From Stenogyne calaminthoides (lineage: Eukaryota > Streptophyta > Magnoliopsida > Lamiales > Lamiaceae): a DNA stretch of 64,000 bases. Below, one piece after another: positions 32,643 through 43,136 of the stretch. The stretch spans positions 7,068,001 through 7,132,000 of the forward strand of contig JBBCBC010000012.1 of assembly GCA_037126765.1 (NCBI GenBank), given 5' to 3'. Each line of letters starts with the position of its first letter. The stretch's first letter is position 1. The notes beneath the pieces were generated by a model. That model was given only the letters and a program-made list of their open reading frames with translations, ran no database searches and had not been told where the DNA came from. A program made the position numbers and the translations under genes.

Positions 32643-35600
32643 ATGTGGTTCGTCGATTCTTCTTTCATTTTTGTGTTGATCAATGCATATGAATTTCAAC
32701 TGCCTGCTACAATCCTCGATCTTTAATTTTAAGGTGGTTTCAGGGTTAATATATCCTCAATTGTGCAATCAGAGCATGTATTTTTTTAATTTTTATTTTG
32801 AATTAAGCAGCTTTGGGACTGAAATTAAGTATTCTCGTATGAACTTTATTTATACTGCTTTTCTGTTTCTCATGAAATTGCTGCATTTCATCTTAATTAT
32901 ATGGTTCCGTTCAAGTGTGTTTTTGCTTGTATCTATTGTGTAGTATAGGCTATTCATATTTGTTCACAATTCCTTGGTGTGAGTGTAGGGAGTTTTGGAG
33001 AAGGCAAAAGAGAAAAGTGTATGTTACACTTGGCTTGTTCGGCAGTGGGTATATATTATACAAGCTCTATGATGCACGAAGGCGTAGGTTAAATGATCTT
33101 GAGAAACAGCTTGCACATGAGAAGGAAAATGAGGAACTTGTTAAAGCTCAGTTAAGAATATCCAATTTTTGAATCTCATTTCATTATTGCTATAGGCAAC
33201 TCACGATTTTGACGTTTGTTGTTGGTGTTGGTGTTGGTGTTGTTCATAGGATTCAAGCGCATTTTGAGAATGTTCAGAGAATAGCTGATTCAACAACACT
33301 TCCTGATGTAATGAATTTTTTAGATAATGGATTAACAGAGAGTTTGGATCTTGCGCCCTTGACTGAGAGATTAATTCAGGGAAAGGGCCAATCGAGTATT
33401 CTAAGTAGATCTGAGCAACTAGAATTATGGGAAAAACTCAAAATTCTGAGTATGAATCAATCTTGTCTCATTATCTTTATAAATGCATTTATCTATCTGG
33501 TGGCTTTCTCTGATTACATTAGCTTGTACCTTATTGACCACGATGCAGGTTTTACGAAAATGGTTTCATCTCTTTGGGCAATGTCTATGGTGAACCTCTA
33601 TATTAGGGTTCAAGTCAACATATTGGGCAGACATCTATATATCAATACAGCACGAGGTCTTGAAAGTTCTCTCCTGCTTGTAAGAATAATGATATCAGTT
33701 GTTCTGTTCTTTAAGCATATAGTACTTCTGATATTATAATAATCTGTGGTGCCTTTTCTCTTCTACTTCTACTTGTAATCTGTAAAAAGGATCTCTCATC
33801 CTTCCCTATCTAAACAATGAGTAACACTTGGGTGTACCAGTTGCACCGTGCAACTGGTGCACAACTAATACTGTTCCGTGAAAACACCTAATATTATTCA
33901 GTGAAACAACTAATACTGACCAACTAATACCATTTAAAAATGCACTTGATTTGCACGGTGCAAATTGTGCATATAAAAAAACATTTTGCTTCCTGTATAA
34001 AAAAAATCTATGCATAAGACTGCTTATGCTTGTCATTACCTGTGGTTATGCATGGTCTTTGTTTTCCAGCCAAGATATGGTTGAGATATTCATAATTATT
34101 AATGGCGCAAGGCGCCACAAGGCGAGAAGCAGCGCCTAGCGCCTTAGGCGCGCCTGGCGCCTTAGGCGCTCGCCTTGCATCCCTGGAAAAAACAACATAA
34201 GACCTTGATAATTTCTTAGTAAACCTAACCATGGCTTCTGTGGCAATACCCCAAGTCAAATTTTCACCTTGATGAACCAACTCATCTTCATCTTCCATTA
34301 GACCAACCACCCACTCATTGCTTTCATCTATATCCCTCAAAGAGATACGCACGATTATACTTGATAAAAAGTGAATCTTGAAACCCTAGATGTGATTCAC
34401 TTAAATATTAAGACTTAAGAGATAGTATTTTTTATTATTCTGATGTTATTTGACAAATAAAAAAATGTTTATTTTATTTCAAACCCTAGATGTACGCAAG
34501 GCACGCCTTAGGCGCGCCTTTTGCCGAGTCAAGGCGCCCCCAGGCGAGCGCCCAGAAAATCTCAACCGCCTGGGCCTATGGCAGGCGCGATGGCTGGCGC
34601 CCCGAGTGCCTGGCGGGCGCGCCTTTAATAACTATGGAGATATTTCTGGTTAAAATTAAATTATACCCTCTTTCATATTGTTCACTGTAGTTTTTCGGCA
34701 TAGTGTCTCGTAAATTCAAATTCAAGCCATGTAATTTCTTAGGACATTAAATTTAAAAAAGAAAAGAAAAAGAATATCGAGTTCCCACCATTTCAAGCTT
34801 GGGAACTTTAAATTTGGAGTCTAACATCAATATGAAGGTACTTCTTTTTCTGTTCTCTTCAAATGAAATTTCATGATGGAATAAAGTTTAACAGCATTAA
34901 AAACCCAATTTGAAGCTGATTAAGTTAGTTGAGCTAGTTTTGGAGAATTTGTTAGCCTTCTAAAATTCGATTATCTTTCCTCTATTTTATTGATTAAGTT
35001 TTGCTAATTTAGTGTTTAGGAAATTGTTCCTATTTTTCCAATGACACAACATTATTTTCATTTAGTTCTTTGTTGTTCTTCCGATTGTGATCACATTATT
35101 TATGGTGTACTGTTTTCTTATATAGGCAATTTGATTACTGCTTTCTATAAATAGCCTGGAGTAGATTTCTTGCTATTGCATTGGGGATCAAAGCGTAAAT
35201 TGATCTTATTTTATTATCCTAGTTACAGAATATGTTCTGAATAAAGTTATATTAATTTTTGTGATCCAGGGTGAAGCAGAATGTATTGACAGAAATGATG
35301 AACAACAGTTTTTAGCCTGTGCCGATTACCTTTCAAATTATGGCTTGATTACCTTGATCTCTGATATAGAAGCAGCAACTTCAGAAGTCCTCAAGGGGTA
35401 GGCTTTACATAAACTATAATTTATAATGGGCTGGGCATATTTTTTGAATTATGATATCTACTCTTAGTTAACTTTAATTTTTCTTATTTCTCTCATTTTG
35501 TGCATGCTGTTTCTTTCAGAGCATTGACTCCCTTAAAATTACAATATGTTTTGTGCTCTGTGATGATATATTATATATTCATTATAGCTGTATTTTTCAC

Positions 35601-38575
35601 TTGTTTTCTCTTTATTCATTCAAAATATCAGTATTCCTAGCACCTATATATATAAATACTTAAAATTTCAATTCTCATGTCTCATTTGGCACAACATATC
35701 TTCTTGATTATACTTAAAATTATATTTCAAAATAAAACAAATGCCATTCCCTCCTGTTTCTCTAGCATAGAAATAGTACACAATTTGCAGATTGATATAA
35801 TAAGAGCCGGTTATGCATAAAATAAGTTTTGGGCCAAGACTTGGAAGCTTTTAGGCAGCAAAATTTATATCTAAGTGTGCTTTTCTTCTCAATGAGACTG
35901 GAATTCTGCTTAAAATATGAAACATGCTACTAAAGGTATCTGGAGAAACTTAGTCCTCCTTCACCAGGCAGCTTTGATCATATTACTAAGTTAAATTTTT
36001 TAACCTTTCTCTTTGAGCACATCTTGTCGAAGTCATTTAATAACATAATACTTTGCACTCCTTATGCTTTGGTATCTCATCTATTACTTAAGAGAGTCAG
36101 AGAATTCTTTTGTTAAAACTTGGTTACCCCAGTGTGAGTCTATTTGATATCTCAGTTTTCATGGTGCTATTTGGGATGCTCTTGTTTATATCTAAATATA
36201 TGGATTATATAATTTGTCTATGTTTTCTGATTTAGTGAACGAAAGTGCCACTATTATGAGAAAGGAATAAGTTTTTAATTAAGAGTCATTCATAACTCAG
36301 CTAATTTTTGCCCCTAGAGTAAAAATGCGTTAATTATAAACAAGAAAAGCTAATAGATAAACTATTTTCGTAGCAAAGAGAACAAGATAGAACAAACATT
36401 TTCTTCCTTTGGTTCCTTTCCTCACTTATGCCCTAGGTAGGGTTGACCACGATCGGGTTCCATTGATTAAGTCTCCTGTATACCAGTTGTGCGGTGCAAC
36501 TGTGCACAACTAATACTTTTCTGTGAAAAAAAACTAATACAGTTTGAAAATGCACTTGAGTTGCACTGTGCACCTGGTGCATACAAGACTTTGTCACTAC
36601 CATTAATTAGTTTTAAATACCTGTGTGAAATACTGGATCTGACACTTGGAAACTATGTTGAAATTTGAATAAGCTTCATCACTTTGCAGAAAACAACTGA
36701 AGGATTTCATCAATGTTGCGGCACTTCATGATACAACTATTCGTATATTAAACACTCTGATGAGCACGGGAAGCCCTCATCATTGGGTGGGTTATTTGAT
36801 GCCAGACGATGCTGGAGTTTACAAACTTGTTTCTCCCTCTAGCAGCGGTACTCCAGAATTTTCCCATTCAAGAAGATTTGAATTACTAATGGAGGAAACA
36901 CGTTCAGTGTTATCAAGGTATAATCCTTTTATGCAAATTTAGCAACTATGATACCTTGTGATCATGTTTAGTTTTGTAGTGCATCCTTTGTTTTGGGTTC
37001 TGAATAATTGTAACTGATTAGTGAGAAACTTTTAGTTAAAACATTTATAAATGCAACAATTATTTCTTAAGTTATGTTGAATCTAGCAGCCTACACCCGG
37101 TGTGCAGAATTTGTGAATCATCGCAAATTGATGCAGTCACATATGTGAATTAAATTGCAAAATTGGTCCCATATCTACCGGGTGTTGTTGATTTTAGTCC
37201 TATCCGAATCAAAATTTATCAATTAAGTCCCATAACTTTAGGAATATTGTCAACTCAAGGTCTAAAAAGTTACTAAAAATATCAGTTTAAAATCTTAAAG
37301 ATTTTTGACATCAATTTAGGACGTAAAAAATAAGAAACTATCATTATGGGGTCCTAAAAGATAGAAAATACCAATTTATGACTCATAAATATTATGATCA
37401 TGTTTGACATCTTATAATTTATATCCTTATTTATTAATGTGTATAATTATCTTTCAGTTATCTTTTAGTATAAGATGCCAAACATAGTCTTAGAATCTGT
37501 GAGACCAAAACTGGTAGTTTCTATCTTTCAGGTCCCAAATTGGTACTCCCTCTGTTCCAACTCTTTGTTCACACATATTTTTTTCTCGTGTTTTAGCGAT
37601 CGAGTTGTTTATTAGTATTTGAAATGATAAAGTAACTTTTAAGGAGGAGTATGATAGATCTACATCTCCTCTATTATATGTCTCTTTAAAAACTACTTTG
37701 TCATTTTAAATACTAATAAAAAACTCGTTAGCTAAAACACAAGAAAACAGTAAATGTGAACAAAGAGTTGGGACGGAGGTAGTAGTTTTTTTTTACCAGG
37801 TCTTGAATCGACAGGAAAAATATTTCTGCCCTTTATTGATAGTTTTACTATTCTTCAAGTCTTGAATTGATAAAACTCCCAACTTTTAAAATAATGCAAA
37901 TTTAGTTCTATATTGACAATTTTGTGTTTTAGGATGATAATTAATTTGCATTTTCTTAATTGAAATTAATATGTTGGGGATCTCATTATGTCATGTAAGC
38001 TACACCAAGTCATTAGTCAGGTTGCTACATGAAATTCCGGCAGCTCACGTGAGCTACACGTGTAAAAACTCTACAAACTTGACAATATAGGACTAAAATT
38101 GCATCATTTTAAAAAATTGCTGGACTTAATTGAAAAAAAAACTAATTCGTACAGGACTAAAATCATCAACACCCAACAAATACGGGACCAATTTTGCAAT
38201 TTACTCCACGTGAGAGTGCGTACAAGGCGCGTGTAATTTTGTCAAAAAATTGTGGTGAATTTGGCACCCCTCAGAATGCATTAGTGCACAGAAATGTTAA
38301 CTCATTTTCTTTTGGACAGTGCTGAATTTGGCGATGTTGTTGAAGTAACCCTTCACACAATGGTGAATGACCTGGTAGAAGATCTTAGTTTCAATTGTGG
38401 AGAAAACAACTTGGCTTCTGGGATGCCTCTTGCTAAACTTCTACCAAGAATCGTACAAATGGGTCAGCTCCTGCTTGAAGAATCGAATAGGGGTAGGTAT
38501 ATCCAGATTATCAGATCCATACCAGAAGTTCAACTATTCTTCACCCTTTTATACTCGAGCACGCCCACTGCATAG
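32643..38575 (+). CDS. PEX3: PEX3, peroxisome biogenesis protein 3
   Basis: PEX3 is the membrane docking factor for PEX19 and is needed to insert peroxisomal membrane proteins. Seven coding exons keep one frame: 32,643-32,647; 32,989-33,150; 33,250-33,449; 33,549-33,679; 35,270-35,397; 36,690-36,917; 38,320-38,575 (stop TAG). The product is 369 residues; Arabidopsis PEX3 is about 364. The N-terminus reads MWEFWRRQKRK and is followed by a membrane segment (about 12-29). Conserved blocks include LYIRVQVNILGRHLYI (exon 4), STGSPHHWV (exon 6) and LFFTLLY near the C-terminus. The first exon would contribute only ATGTG. This is inferred from phase, a GT donor and the family N-terminus, so it is the least certain part. 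Introns 4-6 carry several transposons but the splice sites look intact. Confidence 0.94.
33830..33978. mobile_element. CTTGTATGCA-family MITE in PEX3 intron 4
   Basis: GGTGTACCAGTTGCACCGTGCAAC at the left and TTGCACGGTGCAAATTGTGCAT at the right form imperfect inverted ends around ACTAATAC repeats. Confidence 0.55.
34091..34636. mobile_element. Non-autonomous hAT element in PEX3 intron 4
   Basis: A 546-bp unit with a perfect 8-bp duplication GAGATATT (34,083-34,090 and 34,637-34,644). The ends CATAATTATTAATGGCGC and (inverse) CATAGTTATTAAAGGCGC match. Both subterminal regions are very GC-rich, dense in GGCGC/GCGCC and AGGCGC, in strong contrast with the AT-rich intron. The middle carries a stretch with no recognisable protein. 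Confidence 0.88.
36475..36592. mobile_element. CTTGTATGCA-family MITE in PEX3 intron 5
   Basis: CCTGTATACCAGTTGTGCGG at the left and the inverse of GCACTGTGCACCTGGTGCATACAAG at the right. About 120 bases, close to 33,830 and 20,690 in its CACAACTAATAC core. Confidence 0.6.
37092..38271. mobile_element. Long-TIR element (MULE-like) in PEX3 intron 6
   Basis: AAATTGCAAAATTGGTCCC...GATTTTAGTCCT (from 37,151) matches the inverse of 38,115-38,203 over about 85 bases. A weaker match may extend to 37,092 and 38,271. The TTAGTCC-rich arms resemble those near the MULE at 687. No coding sequence. A Stowaway MITE is nested inside. It occupies most of intron 6. Confidence 0.7.
37546..37782. mobile_element. 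Stowaway MITE nested in the long-TIR element
   Basis: The ends CTCCCTCTGTTCCAACTC and the inverse of GAGTTGGGACGGAGGTAG match, extending through TTTGTTCACA, and are flanked by TA on both sides (37,544-37,545 and 37,783-37,784). The CTCCCTCYGT start and TA target are diagnostic of Stowaway (Tc1/mariner-type) MITEs. 237 bases, no coding sequence. Confidence 0.93.
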
Positions 38576-40700
38576 CGTAGTTTTTAATGTAATGCGACAA
38601 ATTTAAATGAGTTTGTGCTGATCTGCATGGTTTACAGAGATTGAGGATCACAAACTGAACGTTATGTAAACATGTGTCGATTGGATTTTTTGAAATACTT
38701 TACAGAGGTTACGAAATTATTTTTCCATTTTAAGACTGAGCATATATGGGAACTTATCATGGTCTGGGGGTGATGACTAGCCTCATGTTTTATCAGTTTA
38801 GAACTTTAGATATGCATATTAGGATAGTGTACTACACCGGATATTCTGAACAATTATGATTATTGACTATTTTTTTAAAGCTCAAATATTAATGAATTCT
38901 GTGTGTAAACCAAAAAAATCAATCGCCTGCAAATAAAATAGGCTAGAAAAAAGATGGTAAACATATGTTTTATTATGAATTTATGTGTTAACTCTAGTTG
39001 ATCCCCCCGATTCCTTTCCAAAGACATGAATTTGATTTATACAATTGGAGTTTCAGCGACTTGTTCCAATTTTTTTTTTTACAGCAGTTTGATAGAAGGG
39101 TTTAGCCTTCAACTTGGAGAGTAAAAATAGAGTTTCAATAATTAGATGAAATAAATCACAAACGATTGTTTCTTATCTTCGGTCTTTACTTCGACTTTTC
39201 CGAAGTTTTCAAAGCCGGATCTGCATCAAGATCTTTCTTGAGCTTGAATTTTGAGACTTTATGAAGTTAATCCAAGCGCTAAATGCCTTATTTTAGTTTA
39301 AATGTCATTTTTGGGGATTTTTGAGTTTGATATTTCTTAAGCTTGAATTTGAGACTTTATAATGTTATTGTAAGGGCAGATGCCTTATTTGAGATTAAAC
39401 GTTGTTTTTCAGGATTTTCAAGGGACTTTTCAAGAAGAACATCAATCAAAGGGCTTGACACTTAAGTCTCGGATCAAACAATGTTTTTGATTGATTTCTG
39501 AGGGCCTTTTAGCACCTAAATCTTGGATCAAACAATGTTGTTGATTGATTTATGAGGACCTTGAAAAGAGACTTTCAATAAGAACATTGGTTAAAGGGGC
39601 TTAACATCTTAATCTCTCTCGGACCAAACACCATTTTTAATTGATTAACGAGGGGACTTTGGAGGGACATTCAAGAAGAACGTCGGTCAAAGGATCTTAA
39701 TTGATTTGCGAGGGGCTTTTGAAGACTTTCAAGAAGTAATCTCAGATTAGACATCGTTCTTGATGAAGAACTTGAAGAACGACTTTGAATAACTGTTCTT
39801 GATGAAGAACTTGTAGAACTCTCTCAAAGAACTTGAAGAATGACTTTGAATAATCGAACTCGGTCGCTAGAACTTACAAAATTCAGTGTATTCATTATTT
39901 CTGGTCTTCCAAATGACTAGAATGAGACCTATTTATAAACGCGGAATCCTGAATTTTATTGGCTCGATTCGATGGACCGGAAAGTTTTGTAGCTATCTGG
40001 AATTATCTGTAGTTATCCGGATGACTTGATGGGATCCAAAGATTTGGATTGAGCCGAACTTGATTTATTAAACTTCAGTGACCTTGTTTAATTTAATGTA
40101 CTTTAGAGGTCATATTTGATTTATTAGGCTTTAAAGGTCTGATTTGACTTGATGGGCTTTAGAAGACCAATTTGATTCACTGTACTTTATAAACTCAATT
40201 TGATTTGTTAGGCCTTAAAATTTAATTTTGAGCTAATTAATTTAATGGACCATTTCATCAACTTTTTAAATCTATTTATTTTAAAAATTGAATTTATGTA
40301 AATTCTAATATATTGCAAAATCAATATATAACTCGGAATTTTCATGTGTCACTATGCCCCTCACACTTTATTTACGAGTAACAATGCATTCAATGCAGAT
40401 GAATTGTGAAACTGCTTTCAACTTTGCACTTAGGCTCCATTTGATAGCTATGTATTAAGGGTTTAACAGTTATCAGTATTAAAATAGTGGGCTATGTGGT
40501 TGCATTGTATATGGACATACTAATTTAACAAGGATCTGACTTTTATCCCTCCGTCCCAGACCGTATTATGGGCAAAACACTTTATATGCCCTGCCAAATT
40601 AATGCCTTCTCCTCGAGGGTGTTTGGCGAAGGAGGCTTCTACAATGACTTTTCTTGGTCCATTTTGCCCCTTTCATAATTATTGTATTTATCTATAATCT
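38576..40700. other. PEX3 3' region and possible degenerate LTR
   Basis: 38,576-39,060 is probably PEX3 3' UTR and spacer. 39,060-40,385 is repetitive in character: three diverged direct repeats of an AAGAAGAACATC..GGTCAAAGG block (about 39,430, 39,580 and 39,675), then GGGCTTTAGA/GGTC..TTTGATT blocks. It resembles an old LTR but I could not fix ends or TSD. At 40,547 CCCTCCGTCCC looks like a single Stowaway end without a partner. Confidence 0.35.
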
Positions 40701-40710
40701 CTCCCCATTT

Positions 40711-40712
40711 TG

Positions 40713-40758
<46 letters not shown>
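40711..40758 (+). repeat. (CT)n microsatellite
   Basis: About 22 CT units with one interruption. CT runs are common in plant 5' UTRs, and a possible first exon follows. Confidence 0.9.
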
Positions 40759-40762
<4 letters not shown>

Positions 40763-40783
40763 GTATGGTGTGGTGAAACCACG

Positions 40784-40879
40784 ATGCGCCGCTGTAAAAT
40801 TTTGAATCTAAATGACGATCGACGGCGGTGTTGTGATGATAAATTTGCACGGCCTTGTATCAACCGGCATCTACCAAGG
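40784..40879 (+). CDS. Candidate first exon of an unidentified gene
   Basis: ATG at 40,784 follows a CT-rich leader and opens 32 codons rich in Arg and Cys (MRRCKILNLNDDRRRCCDD) up to a donor-like GTATGC at 40,880. The Copia element at 41,289 would then sit in its first intron. No continuation exon was found at 50,284-51,132, and the protein is not recognised. It may be a transposon fragment or chance. Confidence 0.25.
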
Positions 40880-41288
40880 TATGCTATGTGTTTTTTTTTA
40901 AAATCTTCTTCTCTACACACATGCGAATTTTTAGGGTTCATGAGCTATGATAATTTTGTGTGATTAATTTGAATCGTGTGTCAAAATTATTCAATTGTGG
41001 GTGAATTGCAGTTCTTGAATTCAGGCGAATTTATGGCTTGTAATTCAACTCAGATTTTTTATGGGTTCTTGAATTCGAGCAAATTTATGGGTTATTGAAT
41101 TTGGCCATAAATGCTTGAGTTCTTAATTTAAACAAAGTGGTGGTAATTCGAGCAAATTTACGGGTTTTTGAATTCGGGCAAATTTCATGGGTTCTTGATA
41201 TCACACTGCTCAAATCTCAAAATTTTTTGTGTCTATCTCTATTTTTGTGGGGGTAATCTCTATTTTTGTGGGTATACATTGTTTATGA

Positions 41289-43136
41289 TGTTGGGATTAT
41301 ACTGAAAAGTATGCTTTTTACTTTGTATAATCGAAATTGAATTTCCAGACTTATTCTTGAAATAAATTGTTTATCAACGATGCTTTAAATATGATTGAAT
41401 GTTATATATATTTCTTTGCATAAGCTGTTCAATAATTAAATGCGTGTTACCTTTGTAGTTAATTTAGTGATACCGGATCACGAGAAGATTAAATTAACGG
41501 TCCTTGTAACTAAAAAGTACGCCATTCACGACCTAGATGGAAATGAACAACCATCGCGAAAGGTTGAGGTGTAAGGCTTTCGATTGGTTTGTCTTGACCA
41601 AGAGATTACACTAGTGCATGACTGATCTTTGAATAGGACCTCTGGGGAGGATAAATTCTTGAGAATCGAACAAGGAAGAATTAGACCTCGATGGTTCGTT
41701 GTTTCTTAACCTTCGTCCCTTAAATAGGATCACGTGGGATTGGTAACTATTGCTTTGACTTATCATGGGTAGCGAATCGGAGAGATTCAATACTTTTTAT
41801 CTTGGGCAATATTATTGGTCACATGTGATTGCTAAGATTTAATACGAAGAATCGTGTGCAAATGCGCTTGCTTGATTTGCCCCCTTGGGAGGTTCATAAG
41901 TTTTTATCATACCAAATCTTGCAAGTGGAATTAGTTTAGGTATGGATAATAATGTTGAACCGTTCCTCGACCAAGGACAAAAGATATTAATTAACGGAAA
42001 AGCTATTTGGTGGCTTGAATTAATTAATGGGCTAGATAATCTTAAACACGGAAAAATAATGACCAGGAGCCATATTGATAATATGGGTTAAGATGGATGG
42101 TCTGATATTAATTATGTAGTGGGATTAATTAATATTTATGGGCTTGAATTATATTGTGGCTCAATATTAGATATTCAAGATCCATTAGAAGGTCCAATCT
42201 TAATTCTCCTAAAAGCCCCCGAGTAGCCCAACATATAGTCCAATAACTGAAAAAGGTGATTAAAATAAAATAAATATTGTTGCTTATATTTCCTCTCAAT
42301 TTTTTTTGAAATTATGGATAAAAAAGAGGAAAAGATTTTCTTTGAATTTTTGTTATGGAATGAAGATATGTATTCTTGGAATACAAGATTATCTCATTAA
42401 ATTCAAGAAATCTTCCACTTGGTTATTCATAGTGATATTTCAAAATTTTTGGAAAATATAGAGGGCAAGAAAGATTTTCTTGATTTTCTTGAAAATATAT
42501 TATGGAAGATATGTATTTCTTGAAATACAAGAATATCTCATAAATTCAAGAAGATCCAAATCTTGGATTCTTGCACACTATATTTTTCGAAAATACCATA
42601 AAATAGAGGAGGTGGAATTTTGTGGAATATTTTAATTATGGGAAAAAAGAATATATGAGATATATTCAAGATTTCTTGGTGACCAAGAAAAGTCTTTTCC
42701 CACATTGAAATATTACTAAATTTTCGTTCACCCTCCCTCTTATAAATAGGGATGATTAGTTCATTCCCAAAGTACAATTCCATGTCTTTGGAAATATTAG
42801 CAAATCCACATAAGTGGTGCAACAAAATTTATTTTTTTCCTTTTGTTAATTGTTCAAGTATCCTTCCTTCGGGATTGTCGAGCAAGGGCTAAAGGGAATA
42901 CTTGGGAAGTCCTTTTGGTTAGTCCGTCCAACAAAGTCACTTTGCCATCCCGGAAATGCGTTCACGTAAACCCGTAGATTTCCGCATCGTAGGTTTCGTG
43001 GCTTTTTATATGCATGATTTGTTGTTGCAATTATTATTTGAATTAATATAGGATTAATTCATGCTAGTAATAATTAATGAATTAAATTTGTATTTAAATA
43101 TTCACCCGAATAGATCATGCAACTCATTCCCCAACA
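41289..43136 (+). repeat. 5' LTR of the Copia element
   Basis: 1,848 bases, TG...CA. It aligns along its whole length with the 3' LTR, but with many one- to several-base indels rather than mostly substitutions. The largest difference is a ~30-base segment near 41,700 that is missing from the 3' copy. Confidence 0.93.

Noticed and set aside
33209..33739. Separate 176-codon gene starting in the PEX3 region
   Set aside because: It is PEX3 exons 3 and 4 read through introns; acceptors at 33,249 and 33,548 give the conserved protein.
40547..40620. Complete Stowaway element
   Set aside because: Only one CCCTCCGTCCC end is present; no inverted partner within several hundred bases.
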